From: Corallococcus sp. AS-1-6
Lineage (GTDB): Bacteria; Myxococcota; Myxococcia; Myxococcales; Myxococcaceae
Length of the DNA: 64,000 nt
NCBI RefSeq assembly: GCF_020037015.1
Contig: NZ_JAIQDE010000003.1
Location: 124,001-188,000 of the forward strand
Reading direction: 5' to 3'
This document shows positions 8,388 through 16,052 of this stretch, one piece after another; positions within the stretch are counted from its first letter, which is position 1; every line of letters begins with the position of its first letter. Under the pieces are notes generated by a model. The model searched no databases, was not told the origin of the DNA, and was given only the letters and a program-made list of their open reading frames with translations. The translations under genes were made by a program, and so were the position numbers.

Positions 8388-9434
8388 ATGCGCATCCCCC
8401 TCCTTGTGCGGCGCGTGGGGCCGCTCCTCGCGCTGTTCCTCCTGGCCGCGTGCCGCATTGAATCCGCCGCGCCGTCGGGAGGCGCCGCCGTGGCGCAGGC
8501 CGAGACCCCCTCCGGCGAGGTCTGGGTCTACACGTCGATGTACCGGCACGTGCTGGATGCGATGGAGCCCCTGCTCCAGGAGCGGCTGCCCGGTGTGAAG
8601 GTGCACTGGTACCAGGCGGGCAGTGAGAAGGTGGCCAGCCGGCTGGAGGCGGAGCGGGCCGCGGGCGCGGTGCGCGCGGACGTGCTGATGACGTCGGATC
8701 CGTTCCTCTACGAGCGACTGGCGCGGGAAGGCGCGTTCCTGCGCTACGCGTCCGTGAACGCGCTGCGCATCCCGCGGACGCTGGTGGACCTGGACGCGAG
8801 GTACGCGGCGGTGCGGCTGTCCACGATGGTGCTGGTGCACCGCGTGGGCGCGGGCGAGGCGCCGAAGTCGTTCGCGGCGCTGGTGGATGGAAGTTGGAAG
8901 GGACGGGTGGCCATCGGGGATCCGCTCACGTCGGGCACCGCGTTCACGTGGGCGGTGTTCCTGCACGCGCGGCGCGGGGATGCGTACTTCGCGGGGCTGC
9001 GGGACAAGGGCGCGGTGGTGGCGGGTGGCAACGCGGCGGTGCTCCAGAAGGTGGAGAGCGGCGAGGTGGACGCGGGCGTGCTGCTCTTGGAGAACGCGCT
9101 GACGGCGAAGGCGAAGGGCAGTCCCATCGAGGTCATCTGGCCGGAGGACGGCGCGGTGGTCATCCCGGGCCCGGTGGGCCTGTTCGCGTCGACGCGAAAT
9201 CCAGTGGCGGCGAAGGCGCTGGTGGACGTGCTGTTGTCGCCCGAAGGCCAGCGCATCATCGTGGAGAAGGGGGACATGCACGCGGTGGACCCACGCCTGG
9301 GCGGCCCGCGTGGTGAGCCGGGCGTGGACGGATTGCTGAGCCGCGCGCAGGCCTGGACACCGGAGCTGCTGGAAAAGGGACTGCTGCACGGCGGAGACAT
9401 CAAGGAATCCTTCAGCCGGGCCTTCGCGCGATGA
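8388..9434 (+). CDS. Ferric-iron-type ABC transporter substrate-binding lipoprotein
   Basis: A 348-residue lipoprotein with lipobox LLAAC, related to the FbpA/FutA class of binding proteins. It begins EVWVYTSMYRHVLDAMEPLL and contains the clamp-forming segments VLMTSDPFLYERLAREG and PGPVGLFASTRNPVAAKALVDVLLSPEGQ seen in this class (given here in parts). These proteins bind Fe3+ or related oxyanion-containing ligands in the periplasm. The ATG at 8388 starts the signal peptide. It is the first gene of an operon with a two-domain permease and an ATPase, but an 890-bp repeat-rich segment separates it from the permease. Its TGA overlaps the ATG of the frame through that segment. No Fur box was recognised upstream. 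Confidence 0.9.
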   Translation: MRIPLLVRRVGPLLALFLLAACRIESAAPSGGAAVAQAETPSGEVWVYTSMYRHVLDAMEPLLQERLPGVKVHWYQAGSEKVASRLEAERAAGAVRADVLMTSDPFLYERLAREGAFLRYASVNALRIPRTLVDLDARYAAVRLSTMVLVHRVGAGEAPKSFAALVDGSWKGRVAIGDPLTSGTAFTWAVFLHARRGDAYFAGLRDKGAVVAGGNAAVLQKVESGEVDAGVLLLENALTAKAKGSPIEVIWPEDGAVVIPGPVGLFASTRNPVAAKALVDVLLSPEGQRIIVEKGDMHAVDPRLGGPRGEPGVDGLLSRAQAWTPELLEKGLLHGGDIKESFSRAFAR

Positions 9435-10327
9435 GCGAGGAGCGCGAGACCTGCCGCGCTGACGCGGTGTGGCAGCCAACGCTGATTCGGGCCCAGAGTC
9501 CCCGGACCTTCAGGGAGACGCCCTCCGGACCGGCACGAGCAAAACCTGTCCGACAGTCGGACAGGTTTTCGCTGCTCGGCTGGAACGGGAGCGTCGCCGT
9601 CCAGGAGAACGACAACCGGAGGCCATCAGCACGCGGCGCCACCGGTGGTCGTCCAGCCCTGTCGGACAGTCGGACAAGTTCATGGGGTGCTCGGTCCCCA
9701 GTCCCGGCGGAAGATGAGGCCGGTCCCGCAGGAAGCGGCATCGGGAGACCGTCTGCCCAGGGGGCCCGTCGCAGCGCTCCAAACCTGTCGGACAGTCGGA
9801 CCGGTTCGAGCGGCGAACCCAACGTGTCCGACAGCCGGACCATTTCGCGCAGTGGCCCTGGAGTGGCCGACCGTCGGGCCGGTTCGAGCGGTGATTCAAA
9901 CCTGTCGGACAGTCGGGCAAGTACAGGCGGTGGGCCCAAGCTGTCGGACAGTCGGACCGGTTCGCGCAGTGGCCCTGGCTTGGCCGACCGTCGGACCGGT
10001 TCGAGCGGTGATTCAAACCTGTCGGTCAGTCGGACATGTGCCGACGGTGGGCCCAAGTTGTCGGACGGTCGGACCGGTTGGGGCGGAGGTTCAAACCTGT
10101 CGGACAGTCGGACAGGTTTTTGCGGTGGCCCCAGGTTGTTGGACGGTCGGACCGGTTCACGTGGTCGGTGCGACTTGTCCGACTGTCGGACAGGTTTTGG
10201 GCGTGCCCCGCCGCCGGGGCGCCTCGGAGGGCTTCTCCGTTTCTTAGCCGGTGGTGGGGACCGCTCGGCCGTGGGCGTGGCGCACCAGGGGGGCATTCGT
10301 TCGACCCTTGATGGAGCTGCGCGATGA
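9431..10327 (+). CDS. Doubtful ORF through a 39-bp repeat array: Ser/Arg/Gly repeat protein or non-coding insert
   Basis: A 298-codon frame joined by ATGA overlaps both to the binding-protein stop (9431-9434) and to the permease start (10324-10327), just as a coupled operon gene would be. From about codon 119 it encodes eleven consecutive 13-residue repeats of the type NLSDSRTGSSGEP, because the DNA period of 39 bp is a multiple of three. Against a real protein: other forward frames are also open through the array, third positions are less G/C-biased than in neighbouring genes (10 of 13 in one unit I counted), and no signal, fold or family is visible. It may be a genuine translationally coupled low-complexity protein, or an insertion that happens to stay open. 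Confidence 0.3.
   Translation: MSEERETCRADAVWQPTLIRAQSPRTFRETPSGPARAKPVRQSDRFSLLGWNGSVAVQENDNRRPSARGATGGRPALSDSRTSSWGARSPVPAEDEAGPAGSGIGRPSAQGARRSAPNLSDSRTGSSGEPNVSDSRTISRSGPGVADRRAGSSGDSNLSDSRASTGGGPKLSDSRTGSRSGPGLADRRTGSSGDSNLSVSRTCADGGPKLSDGRTGWGGGSNLSDSRTGFCGGPRLLDGRTGSRGRCDLSDCRTGFGRAPPPGRLGGLLRFLAGGGDRSAVGVAHQGGIRSTLDGAAR
9541..10196. repeat. Array of 13 quasi-palindromic units, eleven of them in exact 39-bp tandem
   Basis: Core units of about 22 bp with consensus CTGTCGGACAGTCGGACCGG start at 9546, 9659, then 9785, 9824, 9863, 9902, 9941, 9980, 10019, 10058, 10097, 10136 and 10175. The last eleven are exactly 39 bp apart. Unit 1 is a perfect palindrome with 14-bp arms around a central A (9541-9569); unit 13 keeps 8-bp perfect arms around a T; internal units are imperfect dyads. 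Units 4-6 resemble units 7-9, a 117-bp higher-order repeat. The array lies between the binding-protein and permease genes of an ABC importer. In RNA it could fold into serial hairpins. Confidence 0.92.
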
Positions 10328-11982
10328 GGGGGCGGTGGATCGCGTTGGCCTTGTGGCTCGTGCCGCTCCTTCTGTTCGCGGTGGTTCCTGTCGTGGCACT
10401 CCTGGTGCGGGGCGTGGGCGCGGCGACGGGTGGCGTGGGTTCGGTGCTCTCGGCGGAGTCCGGGGCGCTGGTGAATACGCTGGGCGTCTCGCTTGGCGCG
10501 ACGGCTTGGGCGTTGTGCCTGGGGGCTCCGCTCGCCTTCCTTCTGTTCCGCACGGACCTGCCACTGCGTGGCGCGTTCACCGTCCTGTTCACCCTGCCGT
10601 CCGCCATCCCCGCGTTCATCTGGGGCATGGGGTGGCTGTCGCTCGCGAGCCCTCGCGCCGGCTACTTGAACCGCATGCTGGGCGCGGACGTGTTCGACCT
10701 CTATGGCGCGGCGGGCATCGCGTTCGTGGAGGGACTCTCCGGACTGCCGCTGGTGCTGCTCGCCGGGGCTGCCGCGCTTCGGCGCGTGGATCCCTCGTTG
10801 GAGGAGGCGGCGCGGGTGTGTGGCGCTTCGCCGCTCCGCGCCGTGCTGAACACCACCGTTCCCCTGGTGCTGCCCGCGCTGTTGTCGGGCTCGGTGATGG
10901 TGTTCCTCATGGCCGCGTCGTCCTTCGGCGTGCCGTACCTCCTGGGCGTGTCGGCGTCGCCGCCCACCCGCGTCCTCACCACCCGCATCTATGAACTGGT
11001 GCTGCTCGGCAGCGAAGAGGGATTGCCGCGTGCGTCCGTCCTTGCCTCGTTCCTGCTGCTGCTCACGCCGTTGGCGCTGGGATTGACCTGGGTGTTGGGC
11101 CGGCGCGGACGGGTGCGATTGAGCGCGGGCAAGGGCGTGTCCCCTCGCGTGCTCGCGTTGGGGGCGTGGCGGCCTGCGGCGCTTGCGGGTGTGGGCCTCG
11201 TGGGTGGGGTGCTGGTGGTGCTGCCCCTGGCGGCCATCCTGCTCACTTCGCTGCAACGCAGCTTCGGCGCCGCGCTGACGTGGGACACGCTGACGCTGTC
11301 GCACTGGTCCGGCGTGCTCTGGGATGCGCGCACGCTTCGGGCCACGGGGCGCAGCGTGCTGCTCGCGGCTGGAGCGGGGCTGCTCGTGGTGGGGCTGGGG
11401 CTTTCCGCGGCGCTCCTGCGGCGGGCCTTCCGTCGCGGCGGCGCGGGCGTGGAGGCCATGGCGGTGTGGCCCTTCGCGGTCCCGGGGACCGTGCTGGCGC
11501 TCGCGCTGCTGGTGGCGTTCTCCCGGGACTGGCGGCTGGTGGTGCTGGACCGCTTCGCGTTCGTGCTGGCCCTGGCGCACACGCCCTGGCTGATGCTCGT
11601 GGGCTACGTGGCGAAGTACCTGGCCCTGGGCGAACGCAACAGCTCCGAGGCCCTGGCCCAGGTGGATCCTTCGCTCGCGGAGGCTGCTCGCGTCGGTGGC
11701 GCGGGACCGGCTCGGGCGTTCTGGGACGCGACCCTGCCGCTGCTCCGGCCCGCGCTCGTGGTGGCGTTCGTGCTCGCGTTCCTCGCGTGCGCCACGGAGA
11801 TCACGCTGTCCGTGCTGCTGGTTCCCGCGGGCTCCGAGGTCCTGGGCACGCTGCTGTTCGAGTTGCAGAGCTACGCGGACCCGGCCGCCGCGTCCGTGCT
11901 CGCGTGCGCGTTCGTGGCGCTGGTGGTCGCGGGACAGGCCGTGCTGGCGTGGGCTCGGCGTCGAGTGCCGGAGGTGCGGTGA
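10324..11982 (+). CDS. Ferric-iron-type ABC transporter permease, two-domain (FbpB-like)
   Basis: A 552-residue membrane protein with two homologous halves, each carrying about six helices and a cytoplasmic EAA loop (EEAARVCGASPLRAVLNT near residue 160 and AEAARVGGAGPARAFWDAT near residue 455). These loops contact the ATPase dimer. Fused two-domain permeases are typical of the FbpB/SfuB family of Fe3+ importers. The ATG at 10324 overlaps the stop of the repeat ORF (ATGA), and the gene's TGA overlaps the ATPase start (TGATG). The N-terminus is intact and hydrophobic immediately, so the upstream repeat array has not damaged the coding region. Confidence 0.93.
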   Translation: MRGRWIALALWLVPLLLFAVVPVVALLVRGVGAATGGVGSVLSAESGALVNTLGVSLGATAWALCLGAPLAFLLFRTDLPLRGAFTVLFTLPSAIPAFIWGMGWLSLASPRAGYLNRMLGADVFDLYGAAGIAFVEGLSGLPLVLLAGAAALRRVDPSLEEAARVCGASPLRAVLNTTVPLVLPALLSGSVMVFLMAASSFGVPYLLGVSASPPTRVLTTRIYELVLLGSEEGLPRASVLASFLLLLTPLALGLTWVLGRRGRVRLSAGKGVSPRVLALGAWRPAALAGVGLVGGVLVVLPLAAILLTSLQRSFGAALTWDTLTLSHWSGVLWDARTLRATGRSVLLAAGAGLLVVGLGLSAALLRRAFRRGGAGVEAMAVWPFAVPGTVLALALLVAFSRDWRLVVLDRFAFVLALAHTPWLMLVGYVAKYLALGERNSSEALAQVDPSLAEAARVGGAGPARAFWDATLPLLRPALVVAFVLAFLACATEITLSVLLVPAGSEVLGTLLFELQSYADPAAASVLACAFVALVVAGQAVLAWARRRVPEVR

Positions 11983-13016
11983 TGGCGGCCATCGTCCTGG
12001 AGGGACTGGTCAAGGCTTACGGCGGGGCGCCCGTGGTGCGCGGCTTGAGCCTTCACGTGGAGCAGGGCGAGCTGGTGTCCCTGCTGGGCCCTTCCGGCTG
12101 CGGGAAGACGACGACCCTGCGGATGCTCGCGGGATTGGAGCACCCGGACGCGGGCGTCATCCGGCTGGGAGACGAGGTCGTCGCCGGGCCCGGCGTGCGC
12201 GTTCCTCCCGAGAAGCGCGGCCTGGGCATGGTGTTCCAGAGCTACGCCATCTGGCCGCATCGCAGCGTCGAAGCCAACGTCGCCTATCCCCTGGTGCTCC
12301 GGAAGGTGCCCCGGCACGAGGTGGCCTCGCGCGTGCGCGAAGCCCTGCGCTGGGTGCGGCTGGAGGCCTTCGCGGCGCGGATGCCGCACGAACTGTCCGG
12401 CGGGCAGTTGCAGCGCGTGGCGCTCGCGCGGGCGCTGGTGGCGGGGCCTCGCGTGCTGCTGCTGGACGAACCCCTGTCCAACCTGGACGCGGCCCTGCGC
12501 GAGGAGCTTCGCGCGGAGATCGCCGCGCTGCGGGCCCGGCTGGGCACGACGCTGGTGTTCGTCACGCATGATCAAGGCGAAGCGCTCGCCCTGTCGGACC
12601 GCATCGCCGTGATGAACCGGGGCGTCATCGAGCAGGTGGATTCGCCGGAGCGGCTGTACCGGGAGCCGGCGACGCCATTCGTCGCCGGCTTCGTCGGAGG
12701 CGCGAACGTGCTGCGGGGCGAGGCTCGCGCGGGCGCCTTCCACTGCGCGGGGACGGAGACCGCGTTCGCTCTCCCCATGGACGCGAGGCCCGGACCGGGG
12801 ACGCTGGTGGTGCGCCCGGAGGACCTGGAGCTGGGGGAGACCGGGACGCCGCTGGTGCTGTCCGCCCGCCTGTTCCTGGGCCACTCGGCGGAGTACCGCT
12901 TCCCGGTGGGCGACGCGTTCCTGCGCGTCATCGGGCCGGCGCTGGAGGGCGTGCGCGCCGGCCAGACGCTCAAGGTGCGCGTGCGCAAGGCCGCCGTGTT
13001 CGACGCGGGCGCGTGA
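11982..13016 (+). CDS. Ferric-iron-type ABC transporter ATP-binding protein (FbpC-like)
   Basis: A 344-residue ATPase of the CUT/Fbp class. Walker A is GPSGCGKT, the Q-loop is MVFQSYAIWPH, the signature is LSGGQLQRVALARAL, Walker B is VLLLDEPLSNLD and the switch His is in FVTHD. After about residue 240 a C-terminal TOBE-like regulatory domain follows, as in PotA/FbpC proteins. The start ATG at 11982 shares one base with the permease TGA. A much longer frame in the same phase (from 11166) overlaps the permease and is a shadow. With the upstream binding protein and permease it makes a complete importer. Confidence 0.94.
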   Translation: MAAIVLEGLVKAYGGAPVVRGLSLHVEQGELVSLLGPSGCGKTTTLRMLAGLEHPDAGVIRLGDEVVAGPGVRVPPEKRGLGMVFQSYAIWPHRSVEANVAYPLVLRKVPRHEVASRVREALRWVRLEAFAARMPHELSGGQLQRVALARALVAGPRVLLLDEPLSNLDAALREELRAEIAALRARLGTTLVFVTHDQGEALALSDRIAVMNRGVIEQVDSPERLYREPATPFVAGFVGGANVLRGEARAGAFHCAGTETAFALPMDARPGPGTLVVRPEDLELGETGTPLVLSARLFLGHSAEYRFPVGDAFLRVIGPALEGVRAGQTLKVRVRKAAVFDAGA

Positions 13017-13019
13017 GGC

Positions 13020-13631
13020 TCAGTACAGCGTCGTCTTCACCCGGGCTGGGAGCTCGCGGTCGTACTCGCCGCCGTCGAAGTCTTCCGGGCTCAGCGCCTG
13101 GAGGATGGAGCCGGGGCTCGGGAACTCGGCGCGGATGACGTGCCGGGCCGGGTCCCAGAGCCCAGAGCGGATCAACGCGCGGCTGCACTGGAAGTAGACC
13201 GTCTCCACGGTGACGCGCAGCACGGAGCGCGGCAGCTTCCCGTCATGGGGGAAGCGCTCGAGCATGGACGGCTCGATGACGATGCTCGCCCGGCCGTTGA
13301 CGCGCAGGGTCTCGTTCACGCCCGGGACGAAGAACAGCAGCGCGACGCGCGGATCCGCCAGGATGTTCCGCAGCGAGTCCATGCGGTTGTTGCCCCGGCG
13401 GTCGGGCAGCAGCAGCGTGTGCGCGTCCTCGATGACCACGAACCCGGCGGGGTCTCCGCGCGGCGAGGCGTCCAGCCCTTCAGGGCCGGACGTGGCGAGC
13501 ACCATGAAGGGCGAGCGTTCAATGAAGGGCCGGTACGCCGGGTGGAGGTGGTCCACCTCCTTGAGCACGGACGACTTCCCGGGAACCCCGTACAGGCGTT
13601 CGAGCGTCTCCACATCGGTCACGGTCTTCAT
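13020..13631 (-). CDS. Pyridoxamine 5'-phosphate oxidase-like FMN-binding protein
   Basis: A 203-residue protein of the PPOX/flavin-reductase split-barrel fold. Family features include FMVLATSGPEGLDASPRGDPAG (read in parts), the LLLPDRRGNNRMDSLRNIL segment that contacts the flavin phosphate, and RVNGRASI. This matches the MSMEG_1061-type subfamily of FMN-dependent PPOX flavoproteins, whose substrates are mostly unknown. It converges on the iron-transporter operon with only a 3-bp gap and is divergent from the gene pair that includes the ECF41 sigma factor, so the 118-bp upstream region is shared. Confidence 0.85.
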   Translation of the reverse strand: MKTVTDVETLERLYGVPGKSSVLKEVDHLHPAYRPFIERSPFMVLATSGPEGLDASPRGDPAGFVVIEDAHTLLLPDRRGNNRMDSLRNILADPRVALLFFVPGVNETLRVNGRASIVIEPSMLERFPHDGKLPRSVLRVTVETVYFQCSRALIRSGLWDPARHVIRAEFPSPGSILQALSPEDFDGGEYDRELPARVKTTLY

Positions 13632-13675
13632 CCGCGGGCGCCTCCCGGGTCCGTTCTAGGCATTTTAAAGGGCCA

Positions 13676-13703
13676 TGTCACACGCGGCACCGGCTGCGTC
13701 GTC
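13676..13703 (+). promoter_or_regulatory. Putative ECF41-type promoter upstream of the CMD-sigma pair
   Basis: TGTCACA (13676-13682) is followed after 17 bp by CGTC (13700-13703); a second CGTC at 13697-13700 gives a 14-bp spacer. TGTCACA with CGTC about 16 bp downstream is the published signature of promoters recognised by ECF41 sigma factors, usually upstream of the very kind of gene that follows here. The first start codon is 46 bp downstream. Confidence 0.72.
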
Positions 13704-13749
13704 CTGGGGATGGAAGGGCACTTCGCCCCCCCAGAACGAGGACCTGCAC

Positions 13750-14211
13750 ATGAAGACCCGGATGAATGCCTTCGCGGTCGCGCCCGAAGCCGTCAACCTC
13801 ATGCTCGAGTTCAGCAAGAAGGTGGAGGCCCTGGGGCTGGAGCCCAGCCTGCGCGAGCTGGTCAAGATCCGCGCGTCCCAGCTCAACGGCTGCGCCTTCT
13901 GCATCCACATGCACACCCGTGACGCCCGTGCGCAGGGGATGACCGAAGAGCGCATCTACCTGCTGGACGGCTGGCGTGAGTCGCCGCTGTACACCGAGCG
14001 CGAGCGGGCGGCCCTGGGCTGGATCGAGGCCCTGACGCTCGTCTCCGAGACGCACGCCTCCGACGAGGACTACGCTGCGCTCACGCCGCACTTCACCGAA
14101 GAGGAGATCGTGAAGCTGACCATCATGATTGCTGTCATCAACTCCTGGAACCGGTTCGCCATCGGCTTCCGGGCCCTCCACCCGGTGACCGCTCGCAGTG
14201 AAGCCGCCTGA
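13750..14211 (+). CDS. Carboxymuconolactone decarboxylase / AhpD-like protein
   Basis: A 153-residue helical protein with the AhpD-type redox motif KIRASQLNGCAFCIHMHTRDA (in parts: Cys-X2-Cys followed by His-X-His). This motif marks alkylhydroperoxidase D-like enzymes of the CMD family. I chose the ATG at 13750, which gives the normal CMD length; the frame is open further upstream but unlike the family. The next gene, an ECF41 sigma factor, overlaps it by 14 bp. CMD proteins are the standard genomic partner and likely regulatory target of ECF41 sigma factors, and a matching promoter lies just upstream. Confidence 0.9.
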   Translation: MKTRMNAFAVAPEAVNLMLEFSKKVEALGLEPSLRELVKIRASQLNGCAFCIHMHTRDARAQGMTEERIYLLDGWRESPLYTERERAALGWIEALTLVSETHASDEDYAALTPHFTEEEIVKLTIMIAVINSWNRFAIGFRALHPVTARSEAA

Positions 14212-15076
14212 ACCGAACCCCGCGGACGTCTTCGACCCGCTCCGCCCCCGGCTGCTCCGCATCGCGTACCGGATGCTGGGCATCGTCGCGGAGGCGGAGG
14301 ACGTGGTGCAGGAGGCGTACTTGCGTTGGCACCAGACGGACCGCGACGCCGTGCGGGACGCCGAGGCCGTGCTCGTCCGCACGGTGACGCGCCTGTGCCT
14401 GGACGTCCTCAAGTCCGCGCGCGTCCGGCGCGAGGAGTACGTGGGGACCTGGCTCCCAGAGCCCATCATCGAGACAGTGGAGGGCGATGACTTGACGCTG
14501 ACCCTGATGATGGCCCTGGAGCGCCTGTCCCCGCTGGAGCGCGCCGCGTTCCTCCTGCACGACGTGTTCGGCATGGACTTCGAGCAGGTGGCGAAGGCCA
14601 TCGACCGCGATCCCGCGGCGTGCCGCCAGCTCGCCAGCCGGGCGCGGGCCCACGTGCAGGAGGCCCGGCCCCGCTTCCCCGTGACGGAGGAGAAGGGCCA
14701 CGAGCTGGCCTCCGCGTTCCACGCCGCGTCCCGGAGCGGCGACACGCAGGCGCTCCAGGCGATGCTGGCCCAGGACGTCATCCTGTACTCCGACGGCGGC
14801 GGCAAGGCGAAGGCGGCCCTCAATCCCATCTACGGCCGGGAGAAGCTGGTGCGCTTCTTCGAAGGGCTGCGGCGCATTCCGGCCGTGGGCTCGGCGCAGG
14901 TGGTGCACGAGGGCACCATCGATGGACTGCCCGCGTACGTCACGCTGGAGGTGGACGGGACGCTGCAGACCACGGCGCTCGGCATCGAGGACGGCCGCAT
15001 CGTCGCCCTCTACGTCACGCGCAACCCCGACAAGCTGAAGGGCATCCGGCGGGCGGTGGTGGGGGAGCCGTCGTAG
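14198..15076 (+). CDS. sigJ: ECF41-family RNA polymerase sigma factor with SnoaL-like C-terminal domain
   Basis: A 292-residue sigma factor. Region 2 (about residues 10-75; IAYRMLGIVAEAEDVVQEAYLRW) and region 4 (about 105-165; LSPLERAAFLLHDVFGMDFEQVA) are followed by a SnoaL/NTF2-like domain. Three motifs diagnostic of ECF41 are present: WLPEP in the linker, DGGGK in the C-terminal domain, and NPDKL at the end. In this family the C-terminal domain replaces an anti-sigma factor and both inhibits and supports activity. The GTG start at 14198 overlaps the CMD gene, so the two are coupled. Autoregulation through the promoter at 13676 is likely. Confidence 0.93.
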   Translation: MKPPEPNPADVFDPLRPRLLRIAYRMLGIVAEAEDVVQEAYLRWHQTDRDAVRDAEAVLVRTVTRLCLDVLKSARVRREEYVGTWLPEPIIETVEGDDLTLTLMMALERLSPLERAAFLLHDVFGMDFEQVAKAIDRDPAACRQLASRARAHVQEARPRFPVTEEKGHELASAFHAASRSGDTQALQAMLAQDVILYSDGGGKAKAALNPIYGREKLVRFFEGLRRIPAVGSAQVVHEGTIDGLPAYVTLEVDGTLQTTALGIEDGRIVALYVTRNPDKLKGIRRAVVGEPS

Positions 15077-15081
15077 GGCGT

Positions 15082-15975
15082 TCAGCTCGCGGAGAAGGCG
15101 TCGCGCGCGAACTCGACGAACCGGAGCAGGGCCGGGGAGCTCCCGGCCTTGCGCCAGGCGATGGCGGTGTTCGTCACCGGCGCGTCCTCCGGCAGGTCGA
15201 TGAAGGCCACGCCCGAGTGGTGCTCCGTGTCGGGCGTGTGCGGCATGGGCGCGATGCCGAAGCCCGCGGAGACGAACCAGATCTTCGTCGCCACGTTCTG
15301 CGCGTACTGGCGCACCGCCGGTTCGACCCCCGCGTCGCGGAGCCTGTCGAAGAACCCCGCGTAGTAGTCCGGCGGCGCGACGCCGGGCTCCACCAGGACA
15401 AGCGGCTCCTCCCGCAGGTCCTTCCACGCCACCGCCTTGCGCTTCGCGAAGGGATGCCGTGAGGGCACCGCCAGCCGGAAGGGCTCCCGCCGGATGAGGT
15501 GCGAGACGACGTCCGGAGGCATCCGCTCACGAGGGCGCAGGATGCCCACGTCCAGCGTGCCCCGCTCCAGGGCCTCCAACTGCCACGCGGACGGATGGTT
15601 GCTCAGCTCGATGTGGACCCCGGGCATCTTCTTCTGGAACGCCCGGAGCATCGCCGCGAACCGGGGCGTCGCGAACGACGAGATGAGGCCCAGCACCAGC
15701 ACGTCCTGTTCGCCCCGGGCCTGCCGCGCCGCGTGCTCCTGGAACCGCTTCGCGCGCTCCAGGAGCTGATGGGCTTCCGGCAGCAACTCACGCCCCAGCT
15801 TCGTGAGGCGCACGGCGCGCCCCTCCCGTTCGAAGAGGGGACCGCCCAGCTCCGCTTCGAACTTGCGGATCTGCTGGCTGAGCGGCGGCTGGGCGATGTG
15901 CAGCCGCTTCGCGGCGCGGGTGAAGCTGAGCTCCTCCGCGACCGCGACGAAGTACCGCAGGTGGCGCAGCTCCAT
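15082..15975 (-). CDS. LysR-family transcriptional regulator
   Basis: A 297-residue regulator. The winged helix-turn-helix spans residues 1-60 (MELRHLRYFVAVAEELSF, then RAAKRLHIAQPPLSQQI), followed by a linker helix and an inducer-binding domain of the periplasmic-binding-protein fold. The ATG at 15975 is the family's usual start; the open frame to 16047 adds a non-homologous leader. It is divergent from an MFS transporter gene with a 77-bp gap holding a perfect LysR-type T-N11-A palindrome. It most likely controls that transporter and itself in response to an unknown, probably aromatic or toxic, effector. Confidence 0.93.
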   Translation of the reverse strand: MELRHLRYFVAVAEELSFTRAAKRLHIAQPPLSQQIRKFEAELGGPLFEREGRAVRLTKLGRELLPEAHQLLERAKRFQEHAARQARGEQDVLVLGLISSFATPRFAAMLRAFQKKMPGVHIELSNHPSAWQLEALERGTLDVGILRPRERMPPDVVSHLIRREPFRLAVPSRHPFAKRKAVAWKDLREEPLVLVEPGVAPPDYYAGFFDRLRDAGVEPAVRQYAQNVATKIWFVSAGFGIAPMPHTPDTEHHSGVAFIDLPEDAPVTNTAIAWRKAGSSPALLRFVEFARDAFSAS

Positions 15976-15990
15976 GGTCCATACGCTCCA

Positions 15991-16007
15991 GGTCTGGATT
16001 CCAGACC
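15991..16007. promoter_or_regulatory. LysR-type operator (T-N11-A palindrome)
   Basis: GGTCTGGATTCCAGACC is a perfect palindrome with 8-bp arms around one base; inside it TCTGGATTCCAGA fits the LysR T-N11-A rule. It lies 16 bp upstream of the LysR start and 46 bp upstream of the MFS start. A TATATT (16013-16018) next to it is a candidate -10 for the MFS gene. Confidence 0.75.
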
Positions 16008-16052
16008 CAGGATATATTGGAAGTATGGATGGGGGAGCGCTAGGCATGTCGC

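Noticed and set aside
9541-10196. CRISPR array (22-bp repeats with 17-bp spacers)
   Set aside because: The spacers are themselves related to each other, units vary, the spacing is far shorter than in CRISPR arrays, and no cas genes are nearby.
9412-11580. Long minus-strand open frame through the repeat array and permease gene
   Set aside because: It is antisense to a clear permease gene and has Arg/His/Gln-rich shadow composition; only the repeat periodicity keeps it open.
12591-12608. Further copy of the palindromic unit (CTGTCGGACCGC)
   Set aside because: It encodes the conserved ALSDRIAVM segment of the ATPase and has no dyad; resemblance is by chance.
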